Source: Saururus chinensis (lineage: Eukaryota > Streptophyta > Magnoliopsida > Piperales > Saururaceae). Taken from it: a stretch of 64,000 bases of DNA. A program made the translations under genes and the position numbers. This document shows, piece by piece, positions 1 through 13,000 of the stretch. The stretch is taken from contig CP141142.1 of NCBI GenBank assembly GCA_035235625.1, positions 39,008,995-39,072,994 of the forward strand, in the 5' to 3' direction. The first letter of the stretch is position 1; each line of letters opens with the position of its first letter. Under the pieces are notes generated by a model. The model did no database searches and was not told the DNA's origin. It saw nothing but the letters and a program-made list of their open reading frames with translations.

Positions 1-845
1 ATATGCTATAGTCCAAGCCGAACCAATCTGATCCACTCCAATCCTCGACCGTCAAACTTACATCTGCCGTCTTTCATCATATGCTTGCACATCCACATCC
101 AACTCTATACCAAATCCTCTATCTTCCGTCATATGCTTACACATCCACAACAAATCCATATTAAACCCTTTGTCACCTCTTACTGTTCATCGCCCAAACA
201 TATGCCCCAAAACGCATACACATGTCCATCATATAGGCATATAGTCATCATACATACATATGTCCATCACACATACGTATAACATACACATACTATTTCA
301 TACATAGCTTACCAACATGCTAGCCATCACTAGCACATATATATGCATTCATATACATAGCTTACCAACATACATGCTAGCCATCACTAGCACATACATA
401 TTTTTTTACATACGTAGCTTACAAACATGCATGCTAGCCATCACTAGCACCTACATACTTCAAACATACTTACAGCCACCATGCATGTCATATGCATTTC
501 AACATAGGATAAATCATCCTCTTACATCATACAAACGAATCATAATCTAACATCCATAGCATTCAATCACATATTCCTAGCATGCTACTACTCATTCAAA
601 GCATGATATCATAAAATTACAAGTTCAAAGCTCCCCTACCTCGTAATCATGGCATTTGATGGCGACCAATGACGGTGGCGTCGGTGGCGGAGTTGGCGGC
701 CAAAAGCATTGCCTAGCTGAGAGAGCTGTTGTCCCGAGGGTTTAGGAAGTGTCATAAGCAATCATGACCAAATGGGGTAACACGGATCAACGCAGAAAAA
801 TTCATGATCTACAGTAGCACACTAGGGAAGTCAGGAAAAGGGTCA
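1..845 (-). mobile_element. Truncated giant LTR fragment (Ty3-gypsy-like), continues past the window edge
   Basis: This stretch is homologous to the interior of the 5-kb LTR at 44867-49907 and to 6780-7480. It shares the CATACATA-rich tract, the GCTAGCCATCACTAGCAC words and the sequence around 640-830 that ends in a 'cggcacactaggg'-like block. It stops abruptly at 845, where a fresh LTR terminus (TGTAACGCCCGAG) begins, so it has been cut by a later insertion or recombination. No coding capacity is expected; open frames here are shadows of low-complexity repeats. Confidence 0.7.
296..452. repeat. Tandem repeat, about 58 bp, three copies
   Basis: Three imperfect copies of a unit containing 'catagcttacaaacatgc' followed by GCTAGCCATCACTAGCAC. 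The same word is amplified independently in the other LTR copies (3180-3310 and 47425-47720), so it is an LTR-internal subrepeat. Confidence 0.75.
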
Positions 846-1659
846 TGTAACGCCCGAGATTTTTCACACATTTTCCTTAAAATTCACAAATTTTTTTTGC
901 AATATAACGTATGTAAATCGGAGGAAAAATGACAAAATCAAAACCTAATAAAATAGTTTATAATTCAAAACAGTAAACATCCATTTTCCATCTAAATGTT
1001 TTCATCATACGGTCAAACATCGTACGGCCAAAGCAAATATCATCAGGCGCTACTCGAAACACACGTACGAATAAATTGCTATGATTATAGACTTTAAATA
1101 CAAATCACTCCCAGGCATCCCTGAGTGCAAGTCCCATAACAGTCCACCGACTAATCCAAATGAAAGTCCAGAATAATAACATCTTGACATCTGGTCTCAC
1201 CCAATACATGAGATCGTGGCACAAATAAACTCGCAGTGAGTGAAGCATATACTTGAGTCAACGGGAATCAATCCACCACTAAAACGAGTATCCATCTCCA
1301 GGAGCTCTCCGCACAACCTGCAAAACCTCCTGTACAACGGGGCTAAAAAGTAGAGTGGTGAGTATTTTCATACTCAGTAAGAAAATACCCAGTAGGGGAA
1401 ATCCCAAACGGTGAACTCCATAAGTTCATAAATACATGTGTCATGCAACTCAAACATGAAGTAGTCAACATAATATAATCATAAACATGCTCATACGCAT
1501 GCAAGCATACCAAATGCACCATTGTGCCAAAGTTATACCAAAGGCACCATCGTGCCAAAATCATACTATCCAATCAACTTACACAAACACCCTTATCCAG
1601 GGTCATACAACCTTACTCGTACCATTGTGCGCATACTCGTACCACACACGCATACTTGT

Positions 1660-1850
1660 ATGACCTTACTCGTACAATCATACTCGTACAGTCATACTCA
1701 TACTCATATGCTTATAGTCTTGCTCATACACACTCTTACAGTCCTGCTCATACACACTCTTACAGTCCTGCTCATACACATACAGTCGTACTCACACTCA
1801 TACAGTCGTACTCATACTCATAATCGTACACATATCAACGACCACTAAAG
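1660..1850. repeat. Low-complexity ACTCATACTCATACAGTCGT array inside LTR
   Basis: Short interspersed units built from CTCATACTCATAC and CAGTCGTA. The same array lies at 45640-45950 and, reduced, at 5700-5815. Long open frames rich in His, Thr, Tyr and Ser result from the absence of stop triplets and are not genes. Confidence 0.8.
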
Positions 1851-2066
1851 CTCATTACAACTAATAAGCTCCAGCGTCGAAATGGAAAAGAATGTCACTG
1901 GGGCAACACCTTAACCTTCGGGGAGTGACTAGACGCCATGGACTTTTCCGAAGGTAAGGCACACTAATGCTCATGGGGCATTGGATCAAACAGGTAAGAG
2001 TAGATCCATGATACTACTTACCTGAGCGCGCAAACATAAACACCCACACATAAGGGGTCATATAGT

Positions 2067-2440
2067 TGCCCACCATAATGGGTCTTATAGTGCCAGAGAA
2101 TTGCCCACCATAATGGGTCTTATAGTGTCATTGCCACTCTTGGGCAGAAAGCATACAGTGCCACTCTTGGGCGGAAACATACAACGCTCTCAACAGAGCA
2201 TCAAACGTCTAGGCTTATACAACACACAAACCAAATAAAAAACATACTTCACTCTCAACAGAGCATCAGACGTCTAGCCTTCATACAACACACAGACAAA
2301 GTCAGAAACGTACATCGCTCTCAACAGAGCATCAAACGTCTGGGCTTATATAGCACGCAAACCAAATCAGAAACAACATCGCTCTCAGCAGAGCATCAGA
2401 CGTCCGGTGCCCTACACAGTACACAGACAATATCCCGCAG
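2067..2440. repeat. Two LTR subrepeat families (35-bp and about 65-bp units)
   Basis: Two copies of the 'cccaccataatgggtcttat' unit occur at 2067-2130, followed by about four copies of the 'gctctcaacagagcatca' unit at 2180-2420. In the 44.9-49.9 kb LTR the first family has five copies, so copy number differs between insertions. Confidence 0.75.
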
Positions 2441-4365
2441 GATAAACACCATGACAAGACATGAGAAATGCTCAGCCAATTCATTATCAGCTAGCTCAAA
2501 CACGGAACTTAATCCGTCGAACCCTTAGGTCTCAAACTCACAATGCTATCATTAGTTGTGCTTATAATTCAAGTTTGAATTAAGTATATTATGCGGTACA
2601 ATTATGCCACACAAACTCATAGTCCTCGACTAGTCAAACTGAAGCTGAGCCCGATCCGAAACCCAAGTTCGTCAGGGCAGCAGACTTCACTTACCCGTCC
2701 ACATCATGGACAAAACTCATAATACATCAAACCCTTACAGTCTTACATACTTTGCCATCCATCTTATGGCCAAATCATCTTACACTGACATCCTCAAATG
2801 AAGCTCCTCAGAGCCAACCCAATTGTCGCCCTCTTACTTATATCTCACTTATTATGCTTACTTTTCACTTCATAATCTATACGTTATGCTTGTACAATTA
2901 TAAACACTCTTACTGTCTAACAAACCTCAACATACAATCCAACCCAAACCGATCCATTCTAATCCTTGCCCATCATACTCTTACCCTCTGTCCTTTGTCA
3001 TACGCTTACACAACCGTATCCAAATCCAGACAAAATCTCTGTTACCTCTTACTGTCCATCGCCCATACCTCTACCCACATACACTTACACATAACCATAC
3101 CATAGGCAAAAAGCCATCATACATACGTACGTCTCACACATACGTATAACATACACATATGGTCATACATACGTAACTTACAAACATGCACGCTAGCCAT
3201 CACTAGCACATGCATACATACTTCAAACATGCACGCTAGCCATCACTAGCACATGCATACATACATACGTAGCATACTGACATATTTGCTAGCCATCGCT
3301 AGCGCATACATAATCCACATTCATAAAATGTGCATACATCTCATGCATATCAATCATACCATACAATCATGCTTACATGCACATCATGCAATTGGATCGT
3401 TACTTAACATCCAAGCATGGAATCATACAATCCTAGCATGCTGCTACTCATTCAAAGCATGCTTCATGAATTTACGAGTTCAAAGCTCCCCTACCTCGTA
3501 ATCATGACGTTTGATGGCGATCACACGACGGTGGCGGCGGAGTTGGTGGTCAAAACCGTTGCCAAGTGGAGAGAGTTGTTGTCCTGAGGATTTTAGGATG
3601 CGTCAGAACTAGTCACGGCCAAACAAGGTGTCAGAAATCAATGCGATAAAACCCGCGATCCACGGCGGCACACTAGGGCGGCCAGGAGAAATATCATGCC
3701 AACATAAGTGGCGGTGCGACCATAGGTTGAGGGTGTACACTGAAGATCAGCCGGTGGCTAAGACGTCCTCAGCCGGCCACAAAGACGTCAAAATTGGCCG
3801 TGGACAGCATCCAACAACGACGATTTCGTGTCAACAATGGCCCACATAAGAGCGGAGAGCGTGGGGCAACGCTCGAGAACAAAGGAGAGGTGGTGGAGGG
3901 CTATGTGTCTACTCCACTCGGTGGCAAAGCCATCTGATGGTCAGGCGGCGCAAATGCGGCGCCTAAACCTAGAAGTACATGCGTGGCCACATGCACACGC
4001 GACCCAAAGGGGCGGGGGAAGAGGGCTGAATGGAGACGACCCAAAGCCCACAAAAGCCAACAGGGCTAAGGCCCTAGCGGTGGCCAATCTAAGCAGCGAC
4101 ATCGCCGATCGCCACCCACAACCAATACCCAAGGTGCGGGCGGCTGTGCATCTCGCACGACAGAGAGTAGGGGGAGGGTTCACGGTCTAGCAAAGGCCAC
4201 GAGGCCGTCACTGGCCAAGGCCTGTGCAGATGAAGTCATCCACCTTCTGTCAAGGTAAGACATACAAACTCTTGCCAGAGGCCGTCCGGTACCAACGGCG
4301 TAAAATGGGCAAGAGGGGTCAATGGGCAAATGTGCCAGTAAGATGGAACTAGTTGTGGCATACGA

Positions 4366-5245
4366 CCTTGAAATGTGAGCATCACCAAATTTTCAGCCTT
4401 CACCTCATTCCCAATCTTCCGCTGCTCTCTTCTCCAGCCACAAGTCTCCCTTTGGACTCCTTTTTCTTCTTCTCATGTCATTCCTAAGCCATAAATACTA
4501 TCATAAGTACCAATGAAATCCGAAACTGATTAACTGCTTTGTATTCCAGAGTAATTGCGTGCATGTAATTACCATTGGTAGATTTATCAACACATCAATG
4601 AGTCTACCAATGGAAATTTCCTAAGTTCCATCAACAAGTCCATCTCCACGTCGATGGGTCACCGATGACTAATAATTTATACTATTTTCTTAAAAAAAAT
4701 GGAATGTTATAATTAGGGATAGGTCGGTTTATGTTTTCCCCTATACCTAACTCAAGAGGCATCCCTAATACATAATGATATACACCCAATGAATCTATCT
4801 GAAAAAACCCTCCAGCTCATTTTTGGTTGAGCAAAATATGTGGGCCTTACACAAAGTTTACTTGCATCCACATGTTTTGTCCACTTAAGACTCAGTTGAA
4901 AGGTTTTATTGGACAAATTCATTAGGTAGTTATCATTTTCGAGAGGGTAACGTGGTTGATGTTTTGGCAAGGGTTTTATTCAATAGAATTGTTGGGTAAT
5001 TTTCTTTTGAAGGCTAATGTGGTTGATGTTCTCACCAACTTGGCCTTAGACTCCTGCCATTTTCCCCCTCCCCCCTTCCTTGTACAACCCTTGCTTGCTG
5101 ACTAATATGGTCGGGTGGTAGATAACTGTTGTTTCCCAAAAGCTCAAACTATTAAGCAACATAAACCTTGTTTATTTATTTTATACTCCAACACCCCTCT
5201 TTACATGCATATGCAACAAGTGGAACACAATTAGCCTATAAATGT
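4366..5245. repeat. 880-bp dispersed repeat, copy 1
   Basis: Nearly colinear with 15383-16267 in the same orientation, starting at 'ttgaaatg(t/c)gagcatcacc' and ending at 'cacaatta(g/a)cctataaatg'. It contains the words 'catcaatgagtctaccaatg' and 'cgatgggtcaccg', which resemble the subterminal repeats of plant CACTA (En/Spm) elements. Here it separates two LTR pieces, so it is either an insertion into the LTR or what is left of an internal region. No coding frame is convincing. Confidence 0.7.
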
Positions 5246-8200
5246 CAGGCGTCCCTGAGTACAAGTCCCATAACAGTCTACATTCTTATCCAAACTAAAA
5301 GTCTAGAAGATATAAACAACTTCCTTTTCCTGTCACCCAATATATTAGATCGTGGCACAAAAATATACTCGTATCGAGTCAAATATACCTGAATTAAAGG
5401 GAAACACTTCTTCGCATAAATGAGCATCCATCTCCATGAGCTCTCCAACACAACCTGCAAAAGCCTCCTGAACCACAAGGCTAAAAATATAGGGTAATGA
5501 ATATTTTCATACTCAGTAAGAAAATACCCAGTAGGGGAATCTAAACAGTGAACTCAATAAGTTCATAAATACATGTGTTCATGCAACTCAAACATGAAGC
5601 AGTCAACATAATATAATCATATACATATGCATATAATAATGCATAACACACCAATGAAAGCAAACTAAACAAACACCCTTAATTAGGGTCTTACAACTTA
5701 CTCGTACCATCATACACATACTCAATACCTTACACATACTCGTACGATCTTACTCGTACAATCATATGCTTACTGTCTTACTCAAACATACACTGACAAT
5801 CGTACTTATATTATTGACCACTGAAGCTCATTACAATTAATAAGCTCCAGCGTCAAAAAGGGAAAGAATGCCACTGGGGCATCACCTTAACCTCCGAGGA
5901 GTGACTAGACGCCATGGACTTTTTTTGAAGGCAAGGCACACCTATGCTCATGGGGCACAAGATCAAACAGGTAAGAGTAGATCCATAATACTACTTACCT
6001 GAGTGCGCAAACATACACACACACATAAGGGGTCATACAATTGCCTACATATAAGGGGTCTTATAGTGCCAGTGCCACTTTTGGGCAGAAATCATACAAT
6101 GCCTCTTGGGCGGAATCATACAATGCCACTCTTGGGCGAAAATCATACAACGCTCTCAATAAAGCATCACACGTCTGGGCTTAATATAGCACATAGACCA
6201 AATCGAAAACATACATACAGTTGCTCTCAATAGAGCATCAAACATCTGGTGCTCTATATAGCACATAGACAACATCCTGCAGGATAAACATCATGACAAG
6301 ACATGAGAAATGCTTAGCTGACTCATTATCGGCTAGCTCAACACGGACTTAATCCGTTGAACCCTCAGGTCTCAAACTCACAACGCTATTATTATTTTTC
6401 TCATAATTCAAGTTTGAATTAAGTATATTATGTGGTACAATTATGCCACACAACCTCACAGTCCTCGACTAATCAAACCGAAGCTGAGCCCAATCGAAAC
6501 CCTAGTTCGTCAGGGCAGCAGACTTCACTTAACTCGTCCATATCATGATCAATTCACCGTGCATCAAATCCTTACATAATCATACAATCTCCGCCATCCA
6601 CTTATGGCCAAAACATCTTACACATACGTCATCAAACTGAGCTCCTCACAGTAGATCCCCATTATCACCCTCTTACTTAATACCTCACTTATTATGCTTA
6701 TACAATTATGCATGCTCTTACTATCTAACAAACCCCCATAAGGCTCCAAGCCTAAGTCCACTTACGTACCAAACCCCTGACGTATGCTCCAAACCGAACC
6801 GAACCAATCTGCTCCACTCCTTGCCTGTCAAACTTATGTATGTTGTCTTCTGTCACACGCTTGCACATCCACATACACATACACACCCAAATACTTACCA
6901 AACACCTTGCCACTTCTTATCGTCCATCGCCCATACCTCTGCCCTCACACACAGTCCACATATGTAACTAACTCACAATCGCTAGCCATCACTAGCATGT
7001 CCATAATACGCATCCATAGCGTACTAACATAATCGCTAGCCATTACTAGTGCGTACATATTCCACATCCATAAACCATACGTACAACTCATACATATCAA
7101 TCATACTTAGCACACGTATTACACATACATCAACCGCACTTACATCTCATATGCATGCCATATGTAGATAAAGATACCATATAATCATGCTTATATGCAC
7201 ATCATGCAATCCTAGCATGCTACTACTCATTTAAGCATGTTATCATGAAGTTACAAGTTGAAAGCTCCCCTACCTTGTAATCATGACGTTTGAAGGCGAG
7301 CATACGACGGTGGCAGCGTCTGTGGTAGAGTTGGCGGCTAAAAGCTTTTCCTAGCCAAGAGAGCTGTTGTCCCGAGGGTTTAGGAAGTGCCGGAACTACA
7401 CACGGCCAAATGGGGTGTCAAAGTCAACATGGCAAAATCCGCAATCCACGGCGGCACACTAGGGGCGGCCGGGAGAAAGATCGTGCCAATGAGTGGTAGG
7501 TGAGACCAGAATTCAAGGGTGTACTAAATGAAGGTCAGCTGACAGTTGAGAAAAACTCGGCCGGCGGCAAGACGTCGAAATCGGCCGTGGACAGCACCCA
7601 ACGGCGTCTATTTTGCATTTACAACTGCCCACATAAGGGCAAAGGGCGTGGGCGACACTCAAGGATGGAGGAGAGGTGGTGGAGGACTCCGATGTCAATT
7701 CCAGATGATGGCGGAGCCATCCAACGATCAGGGGTGCCAAAGTGGCACCTAAACTCTAAACTGCACGAGCGGCTACTTGCACACACGGCCAAAGGGATGG
7801 GGAGAGGGATAGACGGTGTCAGCCCAAGGCTCGGAAGGGCAGTAGGGCCATGCCCAAGGGTAGTGACCAACAAAGATGACCTTTGTCGTTGCCTTACTGA
7901 GGTAGGCCGACTAGTGGCCAATCGGCGTCCGGTGAGGGTAAGACGATGACTCTCTTAATAGTGCGGTCAAACACAACCGACAGAGGGGATGCGTGGCTGA
8001 TGTCGGAAAAAGAGGGGCAGTGCCACACTAGGGTGGCCAACCATCTCTAGTCTGAGACCCACCAAAGTATGGTGGTTCGGAGGGCGTTCGTCATCCAACG
8101 ATGCTCGATGGCCCAAAACGGGTGGAAAACCCTGGGGCACGAAGGAGCAAGGGTTACTGGCGGCTCTGGCCAACTCCATCATGGCCCTAGCGGCCAAGAG

Positions 8201-9430
8201 GATCTATCTCCGGCCAAAGGTGATAGCCAATGGCAGTGGCCACATGTTGATCAAACAACAGGGGGAGGAAGATCAATCAGCTCGGTTTGTTCGGATGGAA
8301 CACTACAATCGGGCGAGGGCAGACCTAATTTTGACTGAGCGGAGGGAGCCAAAAAGAACCATAGGGCAGTGGGGCTCAACTAAGGCCACGACCCTATCAT
8401 CGCTAGCCCAAGTTTGGCCAGTCAGAGGCCGGCTCATGTAGGCAATTTTCGTCATAGAGGGAAACAAGGGCGGAAAGGTCTGGCCGAGGGAAACCAGCAA
8501 GGGCAGAGCGACCATGGGGGCACCGGAGCTGGCTAGGGGAGGTTCTACCATCGTCAGCCCAAGGCTGGTCAGCCAGAGGCTGGCTCTCACCGGGTGCAGC
8601 CCCAAATTCCGTCACAGACAGAAATAGGGGAGGACACAAGTGTCTGGCCAGACGAAAGAGGAAGGGTGGAGGTGGAACCGGGCAGGAAGAGGTGGCCCAC
8701 TAACTTCGCCGGACCAACGCGGTTTGGACTGAGTCCGGCCGGGGCGTCCAACAGCGGCCGAAGCCGACCGGCGAGCTTGATGGAAGGGGGTGGAAAAACT
8801 GGGCAGAAGAGAATAGGAGGGTGGGGTGGCAGAGCGGAGGCCCACTAGGCCGGGAGGGGTGGCCTCCCGCCATCGCCGGCCCAAGACGGAGCAGTGGACA
8901 GCCGGCCAGCCCTCGCCGGCTCACGGCGATGGCTGTACAAATAAAACAAAGAGAGGGGTCGAACCGGGGAGGAGGGCAGTGCGGCCGTGGTGGCCAGGAT
9001 GGTGGTCCCCTGTCATCGTACAGCCGGGGCGGAGGGGGGTCGGTTCTGTACTAGAAACATCTAGATCGGGCTTGGCCGAGCCCAAGCCCGTTTTCTTCTT
9101 CTTCTTTCTTTCCTTTTTCCTTTTTCTCTCCGTTATCTTCTGCAATACATTCTTTATCAATTTTTCGCATCGTAAACACACGTCTAGGCCCGTGGCCTAC
9201 GACTAAACCCACACTCGACTATATGGGTAAGAATATCGTGACCAAATACGCCGAAGTGTCATATTTTCTTGTCAAAATGACTAGAAAAATCACAGAAAAT
9301 TGTAGAAAAATCAAGGACCTTACAACGAATATCAGACCAAATACGCCGAAGCGTCATATTTTCCCACCGAAAATGACCAGCAAAATAACAGAAAAATCAC
9401 AAAAAATCATAAAAAATTAGGGACATTACA
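5246..9430 (-). mobile_element. Giant LTR, 5' portion (minus-strand sense)
   Basis: Homologous to the 44867-49907 LTR from about 220 bp inside its left end to its right end. The right terminus at 9430 reads ATTACA on the plus strand (TGTAAT on the minus), and the inner motifs 'aaaatgaccag', 'aaaatcacagaaaa' and 'gtcatattttc' match the intact copy. The stretch 7950-9070 is GC-rich and longer than in the intact copy, with repeated GGCCGGC-type words. The open frames in this GC-rich part (for example 7500-7949 and 8826-9206) have no recognisable domain and are not annotated. Confidence 0.75.
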
Positions 9431-11690
9431 GAAAGTGGGGAGGGAGAGGGGAAGAGGGGAGTCCTTATAGAGGAGGTTCCTACTTTGGCTAGGATTTCCC
9501 CCTATATGACCTTCCCATGTCTCATTTCTACTCAGGCTTCTTGATTTAATTTAATCTTTTTCTACTTAAAAGCGTTGCTAATAGTACATTTTATTGTAGT
9601 GGGTGTTTTGAAAAATCCAAGCATCTCGGAGAGAATACCATTTCTTTATGCTATGATCGCCTAAACTCTGAAATTGCATATCCAAATTATAAGAAATTCC
9701 CTCTCCCTCTCTCTCCCTCCTTTCTTTTTGGTTTGATTACCCTCTCCCCTCTCTTTTTTTCCCTTTCTTTTTCCCTAGCCGCCTCTCTCTTTCCCCTATA
9801 CCTTGGAGCTTTGGTGCTTAGAAGCCATTGAAGACCACCCTGAAGCTTGGAGAAAAAAGATGACCTTCTCCCTAGAGGCTAGACACATCGGAAAGGAGCC
9901 TTGCTTTGAAGAAAAGTATTAGGGATTACCTTCTCTTTTTTTGTTCATAATAAATAGGGTATTTGGAGCATATTTTATGTGTGATTCAAGTTAAATGATT
10001 GAAAGTAGAAGCATGATTGTATGTTTTACTTGGTTAAAGTTAGAACTTAGATGATTAGCAAGTGTTTTGATTTTGTACATATGTTGCAATACATGTATGG
10101 TAGCTATGATGAATGATTTGGTGTGTCGCATGTATGTAATTAGAGTTTTCAAGAGTTTTATTCATGGAGGTGATCATTAAGGTTAAGAATTGGTTATTTT
10201 GAATATGATGCTTTACTCTTGGTTTTTACTATGCACCCAAAAAGGCCGGCTTGTTTTGGGACCTTATGCTACTCAGTTTGTTATAAATTTTTTATGGAGT
10301 TCAAGGACATCCTAAAATCCCTCTGATTAATTTTTATATATTTTCACAGAGTGTTCATGGGTTAACTGATTGCTACATTCTAATCCAGTTTTATGTTGAT
10401 TTCCAATTCCTAGAATTTTGATTCATGTTTTAGGACCATTATACCATAGAATTGCTCTAGGAAAATTACTAGAGACTCATGAATGTTTTCAGTTTATTTT
10501 CTGAATTTTTGGTAGTTTAAATGTAATTAATTTAATTATTAGATTTTTTGGAATAAAAAAGGTCCAAAAATCTAGTTTTTGTGATTGTGCTTTTTCATAG
10601 TTTTCGAGGTCCAAACAGTTCCATACCGACCTAAAACTTTACGAAGACCTTATCCTATATGTTCTTATTCTAATGCAAAAACCCTGAGCCTGTTTGCACT
10701 CATTTTGATCTAGATATGATCTTAGGAGTGATAATTGTTAAGGAAATTCTGTATTGTATAGTCATTTTCATAAATACGGGAAAATTATTTTTAATGATCA
10801 TACTCAATGCTAAATTTAATTATGGAGTCTAGATATAAGTAATTTACAGTAGTTCAATTTTTTAGTCAATTGGATGTGTTTTAGTATTTTTTTCTAAAAA
10901 AAGGAATTTACAACGGTAAGATTTTAGGGTTTCACCTTGTATAAGACTTAGTCAGGTAATTGTCTACGCCAATCCCCAGCTCAGCCAAAGTATAAAAATT
11001 TCTATTTTTAAATGTCTTGAATGCTCATAATTATAGTCTAAGACTACTCGATGATACCTTGGGAAGGGACTTGCATATATGGGTAGTATGTTAATTCATT
11101 ATTTCACACGATTTAAGCGGACTTAGTGATTGTCAAATGGTAAGTTATATGATGAAATTATTTACCATGTTCAAGGGTACAAAATTGGATTAAGGTAGTG
11201 ATGTACATGTTGATCATGATGACTTCTCAATGTTTGTTGATTGGTTTACTCTATGCCTAGGATGGGTAAGGGGTTTACCATATGGCATATACAAACTAAC
11301 AAGTGGTAATGTAACGGCTAGTAGAAAATACATTAAATCAAAGAATATAGAGAGATTTGATATTGGTGTTTCATTGTTGATGATTGAATGAATTGATTAT
11401 CGGTATTTCCCTTTGTTTATACACCATGGAGTGGGAAAGGGATTACCTAGGTTCGGTAACAAGATTAGAAAATGGAATATTTTATGTGGCAAGTGTACAC
11501 ACAAAATATTATGGAAAGAGTTCAAACAGGCTTCCAAGGCTGGTAACGCGATATAAAATGCCATCAGGATCAATTTCAATTACAGATAGGTGATCTAGGA
11601 TGTTGTCCCTTCAGTGAAGGGTGTTTGGGTGAAGTAGAAGATTACTATTTATAATTTTGTAAACCATGGTATGCAATTTACATAAATATG
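9431..11690. other. AT-rich intergenic sequence, probably decayed LTR
   Basis: No gene seen. A CT-rich tract lies at 9700-9790. The stretch 9470-9940 has features of an LTR leader (a short 'ccttatagagg' / 'ccctataccttgg' pair followed by a run like the 62.1-62.5 kb copy), but the homology is too weak to set limits. Confidence 0.4.
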
Positions 11691-11739
11691 TTTAAGGCGG
11701 AATGCCTCATGTTTACTCTTAATTGTTTTTTGAACTTTG

Positions 11740-12570
11740 ACATGTGGGTAGTTGTCAACCCCTCAACTTGTCACGTAGAGAAAGGGGGTGGCTACCCCCT
11801 AGACTTGGTAGCGGACAGCCAAGTCAGCTTGGGCGACGGACAGCCTAGGCAACCCCTTGAGCATGGATGGATGTTGGGAGCAGCATTGGAGCGGTTCTGG
11901 ATAGATTGTCGCCTTACGAAGCAGGCTGAGGAGGAGTCCCTGCATGGGCAGGACTAGGTGGCGAGCTCAGCGCCACAAGCACTTAGGGATGGACTCCTAA
12001 GGCCACTAGGACTCACGTATGCAGAGCAGCCTCGCTCCAGCTCAAGTATGAGTGAAGGCAATAGGTTCCTTGGACAGTTCATACTCTTGAAGGCAGCAGG
12101 ACGCTGGACTCCTAGTTGAAGACAGACTCCCTTGGTTTCCTGATTTAGACTAGGGCGACTGGCTAAGGGGGAGAGAGTTTTGCTGGGTGAGACTTCTTGT
12201 ATGGGTGGGTTTGTATGTTCTACTAGCACTGGGACCGGCCTATGGTTGTGTCCCAATATAAGGGAGAGAGCAAGGGCAGCCATGGGAGACAACCATTGAT
12301 GCAGCGAACCAGAGTTCTGAGAGAGAGAACTCCGACCTGCTGAGCAGCCTTGCCTTTGTACATCGATAGACTGATTTACATAGCACTAGGTGGAGTCCCA
12401 TTGCACCCGAGACAACTTGTGTTTGTTGATTGCTTGTTCCCTTTGTGCATACAAGTGGGAAGGTCGGAGAGATTGGCTGCTGGTTGCATGATGCAGCCAG
12501 GCCATCACGAGGGCAAACACTAGGCAAAGCTTCACGCCTATGATAGTAGTCATGATATTCCAAACTTATG
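11740..12570. other. GC-richer island, possible old copia solo LTR
   Basis: A compositionally distinct block between AT-rich flanks. It has a TATA-like 'ccaatataaggg' at about 12250 followed by CT- and GA-rich sequence, as in LTR promoters. Open frames on both strands are short and carry no domain. I could not find matched ends or a target duplication. Confidence 0.3.
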
Positions 12571-12879
12571 ATTGTATGTAAATTTTACTAATTCTTGGAA
12601 AAGCATAAAAATGATATTTCGTATGATATGGTTGGAGCTATGGTGTGATAGTATGTTATGGTATTAAGATATAGCTTATGCATAGCATGATGCAATGATC
12701 ATTTACGGATATAAATAGAATAATTTTCATGTGGTCTGATACATGTAGTTGCATGTGTATGCTTAAGGTGCATATAACTTGCATGCTTATTATGATCTAG
12801 AATGGTAGTAGGCAAGCCTAATGAGCTTTGGCTTATAGGTAGTTCGCCATAGTGTGTAATTTGTACACATAGGTGTGCA

Positions 12880-13000
12880 CAAAGACAATAGAAGGTGTTC
12901 CTAAAATCAAACATCTTGCCTGGCGAGCTTGTCACAATGCCATCACTACAAATGAGGCAATGACTTGCTTGCCCATGACTGAATTTTGAGTGTGCACTTT
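12880..13000 (+). pseudogene. LINE (L1-type) remnant: reverse-transcriptase zinc-binding region
   Basis: The plus-strand translation from about 12893 gives VPKIKHLAWRACHNAITTNE. This is the signature of the zinc-binding domain (zf-RVT) that follows the reverse transcriptase in plant L1-type LINEs. Only a short piece survives; the frame is interrupted on both sides. The 165-codon open frame on the opposite strand (12699-13196) is a shadow of this relic. Confidence 0.7.

Larger units (their letters stand above)
846..4369 (-). mobile_element. Giant LTR, 3' portion (minus-strand sense)
   Basis: The terminus TGTAACGCCCGAGATTTTT at 846 matches the terminus of the intact copy at 44867, and colinear homology runs to about 4369. 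On the minus strand this is the downstream part of an LTR; it carries the 'tactgagtatgaaaatactc' and 'ggagagctcctggagatgga' blocks typical of the R/U5 part of plant gypsy LTRs. The roughly 1.1 kb GC-rich upstream part is missing because the 880-bp repeat replaces it at 4370. The preceding bases (GGTCA) do not match the sequence after 9430, so no target duplication can be assigned. Confidence 0.75.

Noticed and set aside
7500..7949. 149-codon plus-strand frame
   Set aside because: LTR interior; the homologous region at 48100-48500 does not keep the frame.
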